From positions 15,608,345-15,672,344 of the forward strand of contig OX463863.1 in NCBI GenBank assembly GCA_949825065.1: a DNA stretch of 64,000 nt, given 5' to 3'. Position 1 is the first letter of the stretch. Each line of letters opens with the position of its first letter. This DNA is from Odontocerum albicorne (taxonomy: Eukaryota > Arthropoda > Insecta > Trichoptera > Odontoceridae). The translations under genes and the position numbers were made by a program. Of the stretch, positions 44,285-56,011 are shown in pieces. Below the pieces are notes generated by a model. That model saw nothing but the letters and a program-made list of their open reading frames with translations. It was not told the origin of the DNA and ran no database searches.

Positions 44285-45571
44285 TTGGGTTTACAGATTA
44301 GTTCGGTCCTTTTTTTTGTGTTCAAAAATGCATTTATTTCTAAACAAAATGAATGAACAGATCAATTAAAGTATTGTCCATCGCTGGCTACTACTTTTTC
44401 CCATCTTTCAGGCAATTTTCGAATTCCATTTCGAAAAAATGACTTGTCTTTTGAGGCGATCCAAGTTTGGAGCCAATTTTCGGTTTCTACGAAAAAGATG
44501 AACCGGTGACCTGCCAAATCGTGCTGCATCCTTCGGAACAACCAGTAATTAGAAGGAGCAATGTCCGGAGAATACGGCGGGTGCGGTAAAACATCCCATC
44601 TAAGCGTTTCCAAATATTTTTTTACGACTTTTGCGACATGAGGCCGAGCGTTGTCATGAAGAAGAATAACTTAATCATGTCTTTGCTCGTATTCCGGCCG
44701 TTTTCTCGCAATGCACGGCTCAAACGAATTAATTGTAGCCGATACCGATCGCCCGTAATGGAATCACCAGGTTTCAGCACCTCATAGTAAACAACACCCC
44801 TTTGGTCCCACCAGATACAGAGCATGATCTTCGAACCATGTATGTTCGGTTTTGGTGTTGATGTTGAGGTCGATGGCAACGATTGACCGGGCTTAGCGTA
44901 GTATTTTTTCTTCTTGGGGTTGTCGTAGAATATCCACTTCTCATCTCCAGTTACAATCCGATCCAAAAACCTTTCCTTTGTTGCCTTTGAATCAGCTGCT
45001 CGCAAGTGAAAAATCGCCTTTCAACGTCTCTCGGTTTCAGTTCATAAGGCACCCAATTTCCTTGTTTTTGAATTATTCCCATGGCTCTCAATCATACGGA
45101 AACGGCTTGTTGAGTCCCTCTCAATGATTCTGCAAGCTCCTCTTGCATTTGACTCTGATCTTCTTCGAGTAATGCCTCTAATTCTTTGTCCTCGAATTTT
45201 TTTGGCTGTCCAGAGCGAGGCTTGTCTTCGACGCTGAAATCTCCATCCTTGAAACGTCAAAACCATTCCCTACATGATTTATCAGTTGGAGCAGTGTCAC
45301 AATAAACTTCGACAAGCATTCGATGGGCTTCAGCTGCACTTTTCTTCCAATTAAAGCAGAAAATTAAAACCTCCCGCAAATGCTGATTGGTTCGACATTT
45401 TAAACACTGGACAAAACAAGGTTTATGCATGAAACTCAAAGCGATATAAACTGAATATTATTGGCAGATGTCTAACCTCTCTGAAACCGCCAAAATCGGC
45501 TGTCACTATGAACCATTCATAACAGCCAGAGCCATCTTTTGGAAACGGACCGAACTAATTTGTACTCCTAA
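44285..45571 (-). mobile_element. Mos1-like mariner element, full length (1287 bp)
   Basis: TA at 44283-44284 and 45572-45573. The ends share the block (G/A)ATTAGTTCGGTCC about ten bases in (left TTGGGTTTACAGATTAGTTC; right reversed TTAGGAGTACAAATTAGTTC). The length is that of complete mauritiana-type mariners. The same flanking sequence without insertion occurs at about 11200-11230. Confidence 0.85.
44362..45439 (-). pseudogene. Mos1-like mariner transposase
   Basis: Read leftward: REVLIFCFNWKKSAAEAHRM, WF*RFKDGDFSVEDKPRSGQ, GIIQKQGNWVPYELKPRD, then after a shift FLDRIVTGDEKWIFYDNPKK (first Asp), SKIMLCIWWDQRGVVYYEVL, LRWDVLPHPPYSPDIAPSNY (third Asp block) and RKLPERWEKVVASDGQYFN at the C-terminus. 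Breaks: two TGA where relatives have Arg (CGA to TGA, at WF*RF and VSV*LRA), a frameshift near 45005 and one near 44625. The order and completeness indicate recent inactivation. Confidence 0.8.
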
Positions 45572-45664
45572 TAATATAAATATTGTTTTGCGTGGTGTAT
45601 AAAAGCGTTACAAGGAAAATTGAATATACCAAATAATTTACTATTTATAGTTAAGGCATTAACA

Positions 45665-46260
45665 CGTCCCATATTCACATGATTGATACCTCTTATAAAA
45701 AAGAACATATTACTGACATCTAGCAAATATTTTTGTAAACAATTCAACCTTTGAACGATTGTCTCCGGATTCTAGCATGGATAATGCATGCATTAAAGAT
45801 TAAATAAAAAAATACAATGTTTTAAATTTAAGCATTTTTTTATAAACACAAATATAACAATACCAACGAAATAATTTTGTGAATCACTGCTCTAGATAAT
45901 AAAAACTAGCATGAATTGATTAATGACGGAGATTTTGACGTTCTGTTGTAATATTACTAATAACAATTTTAGAAAAACCTTCACAAACATCAGAATTTCT
46001 AAAAAAAAAAGCCGTCACTAGGAAAGGTTATTTTCATTTAAATCGGGTTTTATAGTGTTAATAAATAAATTAACTTTTTATCTGCATTTATGTAATATTT
46101 ATTTAGTACTGAAATGTACAACTAATTTTTTTATTTATTTTTAAGTGTATTTCAATATTTATTTGTAATAAATGATTTATTTGTATAACATTTTAATTAC
46201 CATATACATAAAAGGAAGTTTCTTTTCCATATTTACTCCCAAATTATTGTTTATTTTATT
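45665..46260. repeat. Non-coding segment repeated at 57.17-57.55 kb
   Basis: CCCATATTCACATGATTGATACC and the following GATTTTGACGTTC and AGAAAAACCTTCACAAACAT blocks recur at 57175-57545, with internal length differences. No gene. Confidence 0.55.
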
Positions 46261-46401
46261 TTCATTAAAGTGTAGTCTTTTTGTTTTAAATAGGCAATCC
46301 ACCCAAACTAGGATGATTTGTGCCACCAAATTAAAGACATTATGCAATTATATAAGTCAATATTGTAAAACCAATTTTATAAAACAACAATTCTAGATAA
46401 T

Positions 46402-46692
46402 TTAAAGCTTCAACTGATAAAGCTTAAAAAATTTAACAATCAATTTATAAGTGGAAAAGTTCCTCGAAGAGATAAGAAATGCAATACTCATTGGACGCGG
46501 TAAAGATATGGCTTTCAGTAAATCAAATCTGTCTCGCAAAGGACAACCGAAAAATGCACGGTCTATAGTTTCATCATCCAGATTACACTTGCAGTCGGGA
46601 TTCTCCACAATACCCATTCTGTAAAGGTGACTAGCCACCACGCAGCAGCCCGTCTGCAAACGACACATGACAGTTATTTCCATCTTGTCCAT
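46402..46692 (-). pseudogene. LINE C-terminus (RNase H-linked zinc-binding tail)
   Basis: MDKMEITVMCRLQTGCCVVA, SHLYRMGIVENPDCKCNLDD and ETIDRAFFGCPLRDR fit the Cys/His tail after RNase H in jockey/I-type LINEs (RLxTGH..SHLYRIG..C-x-C..ETIDHxFFxCP), with His replaced in two places. Open for 96 codons. Nothing upstream of it remains. Confidence 0.6.
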
Positions 46693-47624
46693 TCTTATTA
46701 TATTAAACCATGGTTTTAAAGCTATAGATTATTGGATTGATTTATATCCAGAGCCCTTATTTAAACCAGTTATAGCCCAATCCAGCTAAAAGCAGTAATA
46801 CTCAAATTGAAATTTCGCATGAATATAAATGCAACTTGTCACAAGAATTATAAACATTTATATGAATCATATACAAAAAAATATAGGAAAACAGTACGCA
46901 CATGCTTACTAACCATCACACATAAAATACATACCTGAGATAGGTCAAGGCTCAGGTAATCAAAAGCCCCAATATACAAAAAGAAAGAAAATGATAATGT
47001 AAGAAAATAATAAAAACATGTATACAATCAATTCACTCCAACATGAAAAATAAAAAGTAAATAGAAATTTAAACACATTTACAGATATCTTGAAAAGTTT
47101 GAGAGAAACAAAGTCAATAAAGAAAAATAGGAAAAAATCAACGAGTCACGCCGCGGCGTTGGATTCATTATGTTACAATCTTTTTTCTCTTTAGTTGCAT
47201 CTGTGATTTGTTGTCATCTGCGACTGGTTCTCTAGATTTTTAGCGTAGGGACACCCTTTTGCCAAAAAACATTTAATCTCTTTTCACACTTTTGATACTT
47301 AACTCCTAATAACAACACGTTTATTTGTCAAATTGTCCATTCAAAAACACATCGTTGCTGGACCTCGTATTGGAGGATCCCCTCATCATTCCAACGTCAA
47401 ATCAATTAGACCGTGCCGTGGAGTTTGTTTTTTTTAATCTTTACGTTTATTCCTATATAGTAAATACACATGCCTAATAAAATATGCAGTTTGGTTTTTA
47501 TTACATTTTTTAAAATATAAATTTTGTCAGAATAAAACGTTTTCAGTTAATTTTATGTAATAATTTGCATTTTGGTGGTCAGGGGTCGGCAACGCATGGT
47601 TTTATAAAAATTATTTATTCTTCA

Positions 47625-47720
47625 AAACAATCTTTTGGTATGTTAAATTTTAAAGCACGGCAAACAAAGACTTTTTTACAATCTGGACAATAATACCTCG
47701 TCTCTTAAGTAAAAATTTTG
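47625..47720 (-). pseudogene. Possible piggyBac C-terminal zinc-ribbon remnant
   Basis: The minus strand reads ETRYYCPDCKKVFVCRALKF then NIPKDCFEE, close to the ETRYxC-x2-C...C...CF tail of piggyBac transposases. Short and isolated, preceded by a stop. Confidence 0.4.
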
Positions 47721-47769
47721 TGTCCATAAGAAAGATTTTACTCTAGAATTACTTACTACCGGGTACAGT

Positions 47770-48400
47770 AATTTAATTTGGACACACAATTTTAATGGAT
47801 CTGGGTTTGTTAACTTTCATTTGTCGTGTCCCCAGTAAACTAGGCTTTTGCCTGTATCTCACTGAGGACATATAGCATGAAAAACTAAATCGATACTTCT
47901 TTCCGATTTTTTATTATATTAAACCCCGTTGCACATTCTCATCAACCTGACAAACACACTTGATCCCCTGATCCCTCACACTTGATCACTCCAGACAGAC
48001 AAAACCGGTTATCCCACAGTATACCGCACATAATCATAAAAAAAAAACAACAAAAAATTCCACACTCAAGAGCTCATACAAACCTTTGCTACAAGTCATT
48101 CCTCTTGCAAGCCCAAGTATTCAAACTCATGTTGCAATAACAACCAAGCTCCGATCGACTGCTTAAATTGTTTTCCTCCCTTTGCCTTTATTGATTTTGG
48201 CACTCCATTGTATGTCATGGGAGCATAATAAGCATATTGCCTTTGGACAAAAGATGTTTTAACTCAAGGGATGGTGAACATTTGATCAGATACCATGGGT
48301 GTCATTTGTCTCTGCTGAGTCTGCATCTTCCCTTCCTCTCGGTGATATTGCCAGAGAATGTTTAAATCGTAGCTGTGGTGGTGTGCCAAAAATGTCGTGA
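47770..48400. repeat. Dispersed repeats matching 19.3 kb and the 16.1/17.9 kb mariner flanks
   Basis: 47770-47900 matches 19280-19410; 47940-48370 matches 16140-16300 joined to 17850-18140, with the mariner target TA intact at 48077-48078. Confidence 0.6.
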
Positions 48401-48415
48401 TTCATCAACAAAAAG

Positions 48416-48502
48416 GCTGTAAAAATGTGATTCATAAGCAAAAACGCCACAAACGCATAGGCACTTGCTGCCTTTTTGCTTATAAATCACATTTTACTGC
48501 TT
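48416..48502. repeat. Imperfect hairpin (inverted repeat, about 30-bp arms)
   Basis: GCTGTAAAAATGTGATTCAT then AAGCAAAAA faces TTTTTGCTTATAAATCACAT then TTTACTGC. A neighbouring shorter copy (GTGATTCATCAACAAAAAGG) precedes it. Possibly a MITE core. No gene. Confidence 0.45.
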
Positions 48503-49069
48503 TTTTGCTTAGAAAACCCTAGAATTTTGTAAAATTAAAGACGACATTATGTCGATTTTAGTATTGAAATACATGGTTTACTGTATTTTTGTTATGGATT
48601 ATGATTCAGAATTTGGTATGGGATATTGCCTCATACTTAGTTAAATTTCTGATATTTTCCCACATGCTGCGTTTTTACTTACGAGGGCAGTATAGTCTAT
48701 CGTTTTCAATAACCCATCATTAGTATACTATACAGGGACAAGCATTAATCAGAGTTTCTAAATTCAAAGATTTGCTCTCCTGCTTGGACCAGCATTGCCG
48801 CTCACCCCGAGCTGTCCTAGCATTATTCTCGGACCTTCGCGGGTACCCTACCTGAACCGCTATGGACCTACTATATTAAATAAAATTGTAAAATTATTAA
48901 CTTGAGTTGTCATTGTCACCTTGAGCCCCTTGTATACGCTCTTTGAGTCATGGTAGTAGTACCATAGAGACACTTCATTTTTCAATTACTGGAAGGTGGT
49001 ATAATAAAAAAAATCCAATAATTCACACACAATGGTCTATCGAACTTCTATTGTTTGAGACTGCTTCCG

Positions 49070-50558
49070 ACACTGTCCACAGCTGTCAAGTTTCTCCAGC
49101 ATGAATCCTTGAATGGTATATTAAGTAATTTTATAGTGAAAATATTCTGGCACAATTCATACCGCTGTAGGGCTTCAGATAATGTCTTCACACATTTTTG
49201 ACAGCTGTAGGGCTTCTCTCAACTGTGAATCCATTCATGAGATTTTAATTGATCTCTTCGTTAAAATGTCTTATCCCATTGTCCACAACTGTAAGGCTTC
49301 TCTCCATTATAAATCCTATTATTGGATTTTAAATAATTTTTTGAGAGAATGTCTTATCACATTGTTTACAGCTGTAAGATTTCTCTCCACTATGAATCCT
49401 TTCATGATATTTAAAATGACATTTAAGTGAGAATATCTTATCACATTGTCCACAGCTGTAAGGCTTCTCTCCACTATGAATCCTTGAATGAGATTTTAAA
49501 TTATTTTTTTGGGAGAATGTCTCATCACATTGTCCACAGCTGTAAGGCTTCTCTCCAATATGAATCATTGCATGAGATTTTAAATGATTTTTTAGGGAGA
49601 ATGTCTTATCACATTTTCCACAGCTGAAAGGCTTCTCTCCACTATAAATCCTTGAATGAGATTTTAAATTAATTTTTTGGGAGAATGTCTTATCACATTG
49701 TCCACAGCTGTAAGGCTTCTCTCCACTATGCATCCTTTCATGAGATTTTAAATATTTTTTTTGGGAGAATGTCTTATCACATTGTCCACAGCTGTAAGGC
49801 TTCTCTCCACTATGAATCCTTGAATGAGATTTTAAATTATTTTTTTGGGAGAATGTCTCATCACATTGTCCACAGCTGTAAGGCTTCTCTCCACTATGCA
49901 TCCTATCATGAGATTTTAAATATTTTTTTTGGGAGAATGTCTTATCACATTGTCCACAGCTGTAAGGCTTCTCTCCAATATGAATCATTGCATGAGATTT
50001 TAAATGATTTTTTAGGGAGAATGTCTTATCACATTTTCCACAGCTGAAAGGCTTCTCTCCACTATAAATCCTTGAATGAGATTTTAAATTAATTTTTTGG
50101 GAGAATGTCTTCTCACATTGTCCACAGCTGTAAGGCTTCTCTCCACTATGAATCCTTTCATGAGATTTTAAATGATCTTTTCTTAAGACTATCTTATCAC
50201 ATTGTCCACAGCTGTAAGGCTTCTCCCCACTATGAATCCTTTCATGATATTTTAATTCACCTTTTCGTAAGAATGTCGTATCACATTGTCCACAGCTGTA
50301 AGGCTTCTCTCCACTATGAATCCTTTCATGATATTTTTATTTACATTTAAATGAGAATCTCTGATCACATTGTTCACAGCTGTAAGGCTTCTCTCCATTA
50401 TGAATCCTTTCATGATAATTTAAATGTTTTTTTTTGGAGAATGTCTTATCACATTGTACACAGCTGTAAGGCTTCTCTCCCTTATGCATCCTTTCATGAG
50501 ATTTTAATTGAATTTTTTGGGAGAATGTCTTATCACATTGTCCACAGCTCTGAGGCTT
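49070..50558 (-). pseudogene. Relic zinc fingers beyond the copy C stop
   Basis: About seventeen 84-nt finger units continue left of the TAG that ends copy C. Many are still intact over long runs (49329-49988 is 219 codons open), but a TAA breaks the frame near 50338 (FKCK*KYHE) and indels occur below 49330. A 5-finger block is duplicated almost exactly here (49540-49690 against 49960-50110). The last units (49070-49250) are badly decayed. Confidence 0.75.
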
Positions 50559-52111
50559 CTAACCACTATGAATCCTTTCATGAGATTTTAAATAACATTT
50601 GAGTGAGAATCTCTTATCACATTGTCCACAGCTGTAAGGCTTCTCTCCACTATGAATCCTTGAATGAGATTTTAAATTAATTTTTTGGGAGAATGTCTTA
50701 TCACATTGTCCACAACTGTAAGGCTTCTCTCCACTATGCATCCTTTCATGAGATTTTAAATAAATTTTTTGGGAGAATGTCTTATCACATTGTCCACAGC
50801 TGTAAGGCTTCTCTCCACTATGAATCCTTTCATGAGATTTTAAATGATTTTTTTGGGAGAATGTCTTATCACATTGTCCACAGCTGAAAGGCTTCTCTCC
50901 ACTATGAATCCTTTCATGATATTTTAAATTACCTTTAAATGAGAATCTCTTATCACATTGTCCACAACTGTAAGGCTTCTCTCCACTATGCATCCTTTCA
51001 TGAGATTTTAAATTACGTTTGTCTGAGAATGTCTTATCACATTGTCCGCAGCTGTAAGGCTTCTCTCCACTATGAATCCTTTCATGAGATTTTAAATGAT
51101 CTTTTCGTGAGAATGTCTTATCACATTGTCCACAGCTGAAAGGCTTCTCTCCACTATGAATCCTTGAATGAGATTTTAAATGAATTTTTTGGGAGAATGT
51201 CTTATCACATTGTCCACAACTGTAAGGCTTCTCTCCACTATGCATCCTTTCATGAGATTTTAAATAATTTTTTTGGGAGAATGTCTTATCACATTGTCCA
51301 CAGCTGTAAGGCTTCTCTCCACTATGAATACTTTCATGAAATTTTAAATGATCTTTTCTTAAGAATATCTTATCACATTGTCCACGTCTGTAAGGCTTCT
51401 CTCCACTATGAATCCTTTCATGATATTTTAATTCACCTTTTCGAAAGAATGTCTTATCACATTGTCCACAGCTGCAAGGCTTCTCTCCACTATGAATCCT
51501 CTTATGACATTTTAACTGAATATTTTGGGAGAATGTCTTATCACATTGTCCACAGCTGTAAGGCTTCTCTCCACTATGAATCCTTTCATGAGATTTTAAA
51601 CCACCTTTTCGTAAGAATGTCTTATCACATTGTCCACAGCTGTAAGGCTTCTCTCCACTATGAATCCTTTCATGAGATTTTAAATTACTTTTGTCAAAGA
51701 ATGTCTTATCGCATTGTCCACACCTGTAAGGCTTCTCTCCACTATGAATCCTTTCATGAAATTTTAAACTATTTTTATGGGAGAATGTCTTATCACATTG
51801 CCCACAGCTGTAAGGCTTCTCTCCACTATGAATCCTTTCATGAGATTTTAAATAACCTTTCTGTAAGAATGTCTTGTCACATTGTCCACAGCTGTAAGGC
51901 TTCTCTCCACTATGAATCCTTTCATGAGATTTTAAATCACCTTTTCGTAAGAATGTCTTATCACATTGTCCACAGCTGTAAGGCTTCTCTCCACTGTGAA
52001 TCCTTTCATGATCTCTTAATTTATCATTTCGTGAGAATGTCTGTGAACGATTTCCACCACCATAGGATTTCTGTCTAGATGGTTTACTTTTATAAATGTT
52101 ATCACCTGAAT
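50559..52111 (-). CDS. C2H2 zinc-finger array exon (exon 3, copy C)
   Basis: Acceptor at 52112-52113, opening DSGDNIYKSKPSRQKS, where the Met seen in copies A and B is lost by a small deletion; it is not a start codon in the spliced model. Seventeen fingers follow a degenerate lead finger. Sixteen look canonical C-x2-C-x12-H-x3-H; one (YRRGQCDKIF, near 51385) lost its first Cys. Linkers are SGEKP(Y/F)SC. The stop TAG (50559-50561) replaces the Glu codon of a linker, so it is a truncation of a longer array. Helix -1 to 3 sets include RKGD, HKNS, DKSN and QKIH. Confidence 0.85.
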
Positions 52112-53534
52112 CTAAAAAAATAAGAAAATTAAGAGAAAATCTCTGAATTATACATTTCTTTGAATATTGAAAATATAGATCTTATTGTAACAAAGCATTT
52201 CTCGATTTTGAGTTCTTTGATTCATACAACAATTAACTAGAATTGAATTGTTGACTAAGAAAAAATTTGACAGGGTTAATATAAAAATATTTTAACTTTA
52301 TTGTTGTATTTTCCGCAGAGAAGTAATTAAACCTAAAAACATAATATTAAATGATTAATTAATGAAAGAACTAAGACTTCTTATATTGAAACATGGATTC
52401 TCAAAAGAAGAAGGGCATTAAATTTCCTTATTGTGGCTGCTTCCATACAAATACCTTTCTCACTACAATACGCGTTAAAATTATATTGTTTTAAATCTTT
52501 ATCATGTTGCATGTAAAAAGCGTCATTGATTTTTACGGAATGGTAAATTATTTTTAACATTCTGTCAAAATGATACCTATCATAGTGACAGCGAGTTGTC
52601 TTTCTCAACTTCGGTATATGAGGATCGGAACACTGTACTAAGTTAAATGTATGTACGTGGACGAGGCAAAGGAAGTATGTTGCGATAGGAAAGTGTAGCA
52701 TTCCGTCGTTAATGTTTACCCAACAAAGAAATGCATACATAAATGTATTTAATAAAAATATTTCCAATACAAATAACAATGATAAGGTTAAAATGAGACC
52801 AGTACTGATGTGCACAAAACCATCCAAATACGAGAATATGTAATTCATTAATACCTTTGTGGTTCCTGATGTGGTTTATTAAACTGGCTTTGCTTTTGTA
52901 CATTTCCCCACAGTCGTCACACTCAAAAGGTTTCCCAGTAGCAGCATTACTTCCAGAGTCCGTGTCATACAGTTCTGGAGGCCAAATAATTCTCATGACA
53001 CTCGACACTCTGCCTGATGAGATGTCAAAATCTAAAATATAATATTGTTTGGATTTCCTTTAAATTTAATTTTAAATTATAAGGAAAGAAATGTTGCACA
53101 CCACTTAATCTTATTTCGTTTCTATTATATGTGAAAGTTATCACTCATTTAAGGCATTTTATCCAACAATTCCAGCAACACAGAATGCAATATGGATTTC
53201 TCCGACTTAAGGTCCTCTTTGACTGAATAACTCCACCACTGAAGTTGCAGATCTCAAGTAAAAATGGAACAAGACAATATTTTGACCATGATGATAAATA
53301 AATATTTAATATTTTTAAACTCATTAAGCACTCACTGTACTCTGTGCGTGTGTCTCCAGCACCCGCACTGTTGAGTTGAGTGCACTCCACCTTGACATCA
53401 GCCTCTTCTATATCTATACTGTAGTCCGGCACCGACAATGTCCCGAGCTGTTCAGCATCCACTCTCTCCTCCTTCACAGATACGACTGAGGCTTCTTCAT
53501 GTTCCCATTTGGGGAAAAGTTCCCGGGAGTTCAT
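50559..53534 (-). CDS. C2H2 zinc-finger gene, copy C (complete spliced model, 642 aa)
   Basis: Join of 53534-53336, 53031-52855 and 52111-50559: 199+177+1553 = 1929 nt, 643 codons with stop, open throughout. This is the longest intact member in the window, with seventeen fingers in exon 3 plus one in exon 2. Intron 2 holds a 155-codon ORF (52381-52848) described separately. A 215-bp MITE lies between this gene and the divergent Sailor relic. DNA-binding role inferred from the fold; target unknown. Confidence 0.75.
52381..52848 (-). CDS. Intronic ORF with hydrophobic N-terminus (doubtful)
   Basis: Begins at the exon 2 donor (MNYIFSYLDGFVHISTG) and has one hydrophobic stretch, LILTLSLLFVLEIFLL, that could be a signal or membrane segment. 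Then come LVQCSDPHIPKLRKTTRCHY, DRYHFDRMLKIIYHSVKIND and YCSEKGICMEAATIRKFNAL. The second half is open in copies C and D (59979-60365), but A and B have TAA at the VKIN position and A another at MLKII. The N-terminal half changes frame in the other copies. It may be an old coding block inside the intron, or an accident of duplication. Not recognised. Confidence 0.25.
   Translation of the reverse strand: MNYIFSYLDGFVHISTGLILTLSLLFVLEIFLLNTFMYAFLCWVNINDGMLHFPIATYFLCLVHVHTFNLVQCSDPHIPKLRKTTRCHYDRYHFDRMLKIIYHSVKINDAFYMQHDKDLKQYNFNAYCSEKGICMEAATIRKFNALLLLRIHVSI
52855..53031 (-). CDS. Single C2H2 finger exon (exon 2, copy C)
   Basis: 177 nt, phase 1-1, acceptor at 53032-53033, donor at 52853-52854. 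Finger C-DD-C...H-IRN-H intact; one change in the spacer (PPELYD instead of PPELHD). Open. Confidence 0.75.
53336..53534 (-). CDS. Acidic N-terminal exon (exon 1, copy C)
   Basis: Met at 53534, donor GTGAGT at 53330-53335, 199 nt, phase 1. Encodes MNSRELFPKWEHEEASVVSV and DYSIDIEEADVKVECTQ; closest by eye to copy B. Confidence 0.75.
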
Positions 53535-54088
53535 TCCTGATTTTCTTTTCCTTACTTCTGTATCTCAATTTATTAACTATTATCCCAGGCGCCAATTGAC
53601 TATAAAATAAACAGATAATCAATTCACCTTGCATCGTTACTAATAAAATGTAAATGTGATAGATGTCACAAATCATCTCCTTAATAGATGAATTCCTAAT
53701 TAACGCATTCACCACCACTATACAATGGAACTCATTTGTTATAAAATCCAAACGAATACTTAGGCTCACACAGCAAAAATACTTCGCAAGCCACAAGTAT
53801 GCAAATGACACTTATGTACGTGTTTCTACATTTTCACGTCTTTATATCCCTTTATCACTCTACAATATCTATTTATGGTCAAGTAAGCTACTTGATAAAA
53901 ACAATAAAAATAACTCACAAAACAGATGTGGACTTGCAGAGAATAAACCGTTTTACTGGCAAACTAATACACAAGAAAGACTTTCTAAAATAAACCTGTA
54001 ATGGACTAGAGCGCGTGTCACGACACCTTGGACTTTTTAACACATTGACAAGTTTAGTGCGTAATATACAAAATGTGTCAGTGTATTA

Positions 54089-54303
54089 TAGTTCGGAAAT
54101 TCTAGGATGAGTCTTGTGACAGCTCACAAATTTGCCCCAATACAACCTTGTAAGGATGTTCAGTAATTTTAATTATTTTATAAACTTTAATATAAGCCTC
54201 AATTCTAATAAATAGTAAGTTATTTAGGTAAATACATTACATAAGGTTGTATTGGGGCAAATTTGTAAGCTGTCACAGGACTCATCCTAGAATTTCCGAA
54301 CTT
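54089..54303. mobile_element. 215-bp MITE (full copy)
   Basis: TAGTTCGGAAATTCTAGGAT to CCTAGAATTTCCGAACTT, flanked by TA at 54087-54088 and 54304-54305. Copies A, B and D have the uninterrupted site (GTGTATTAGTAAG or GTGTATTACTAAG). Same length as the copy in the piggyBac at 12786. Confidence 0.85.
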
Positions 54304-54419
54304 TAGTAAGTATCTTTGCCGTGGTTGGTTGATGCGTTCCGTCAGTAGTCAGTTCTAGTCCACTGACGTTTGAAGCGTGCGCGGGCAGTGTTTATTTGAT
54401 GAAAAATACGGTGACCATA

Positions 54420-56011
54420 ATGTCTGAAGTTACGAAGTAAGGAAAAGGAAGAGCATTGTGTGGACAAACTAAAGAAGTGGTTTTGAATGTTTATAATTAC
54501 ATCGAGAAATGACGGGACACTAGTGAGGAGGTAAATATTCATGATTTTTATTTATTCTTCAGCGAATCACCTTATGGTAGGAGTAGTTAAACATTTTACA
54601 ATATTTATATACCTAATACAATAAAAAAAAAGTTTATTTCAATTTATTTTTAAAAGATATTGAATTAAATTGACAGTAATACAATATCAGTTAAGCTTGC
54701 GATCATTTTCATTTCTGCCATATTAGATATACTCGTATAATAATAATTTTCCGCTATATGAAATAGTTGATGTTTTTGTGTACAAACATTTTGTATCAAG
54801 TTTTAATAATATTTTTTCCCCTTTTTTCAGAGAATGATTCTTATAAACGAAATTTCGATGTCAACTGGGGTATCGCCAAGAACTATTAAAACGATAACAT
54901 CTTCCTTTCACAAAAACGGAATAGATGCCATTAGGTCTCCAAAAAAAACAAAAAATCGACAAAACAAAGTATATGTAAACAGTTTTGATGAATGTGTAAT
55001 AAGGAGGTGTATTTATGATTTTCACATTAAAGAAAAAATGTTGCCTACAATCCTAAAAATTATTTCCAGTGTTGCAACAATCAATTAATTTTAATGGATC
55101 TGAGTCAACCCTGAGAAGAATAAACAAAAATTGGATTTCGCTGGCATGCAACGCGTGGCAATTTAAATATTTTGAGGGAAAACCAGACAATGTATACAAA
55201 AGAATATCATATTTAAGGGCAGTCAAACAATACCGAGAAGCAGGTAGAAGAATCGTGTACACGGATGAAACATATGTTCATACTAGCCATGGGTCATCGA
55301 GAGCATGGAGCGATCAATCTGAAGAGGGACTTCGAAAGCCCATTTCAAAGATCCTGTTTCATTATTGTGCATGCTGGAAGTGAAAAAGGTTTCATACCTA
55401 ATAGTCTACTCATACAAATCTCACCAAAAAACTGGAGACTACCATGATTACACGAACTACGACAACTATCAGAAATGGCTTACGGAAAAACTTATTCTAA
55501 ACTTAGAACCGAGATCTATGGTGGTAATTGATAACGCTTCATACCGTAATGAAGTAATGAATCCTGCACCAACATCAAATTCCATGAAGGCCGATATGAT
55601 TCAATGGCTGACTCAGAGGAGTATCCCTTTTTCAAGTGAAATGCTTAAGCCAGAATTATATCGGTTAATCTTAAGACACAAAAATGTATTCAAGGAATAC
55701 GCCATCGATAGGTTATTTCAGAATAATGGACACGATGTTTAACGGCTTCCACCCTACCATCCAGATCTCAATCCAATAGAAAAGGTTTGAGCTTGTGGGC
55801 TCTAGAAATACTGATATAACGTTGAGTTTTGTCGAAAGGTTGGTCAAAGAGAAGGTTTCTTTGATTTGGAGTGACGAGTGGAGTAATGTTTGCCGGCATG
55901 TATGGTACAGGAAACGGAATTCCAATACTGGGAAAATGAAGTATGTTAGCTGTGGACAGTATTACTGATCTCAATCAATTTTTCAAAAATATGGATTCAA
56001 GCGACGATTAA
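54420..56011 (+). pseudogene. Sailor-like transposase relic, copy C
   Basis: Best-preserved copy. Exon 1 from 54420 (TGA at KK*RDTSEE), CAG acceptor at 54833, MILINEISMSTGVSPRTIK, NSFDECVIRRCIYDFHIKEK, ISYLRAVKQYREAGRRIVYT with DETYVHTSHGSS (about 55263-55300), LEPRSMVVIDNASYRNEVMN (about 55510-55560) and HPDLNPIEKV near 55770. Lesions: the frame breaks at about 55070 and 55355, TAA at 55740-55742 just before RLPPYHPD, TGA after EKV. Dead transposon. Confidence 0.75.

Noticed and set aside
51164..52078. Long plus-strand ORFs made of repeated [20 protein letters not shown] units (also 55-936, 20299-21684, 49182-50602, 59207-59452)
   Set aside because: They are the antisense reading of the zinc-finger arrays. 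The minus strand gives canonical C2H2 fingers with matching splice phases.
49182..52078. CRISPR-like array of regular 84-bp repeats
   Set aside because: There are no conserved-repeat/variable-spacer alternations; the whole unit is coding finger sequence in a eukaryotic setting.
53145..53811. Extended minus ORFs reading past exon 1 of copy C
   Set aside because: They run through the GTGAGT donor or upstream of the Met shared by all copies; the extra residues are not conserved.
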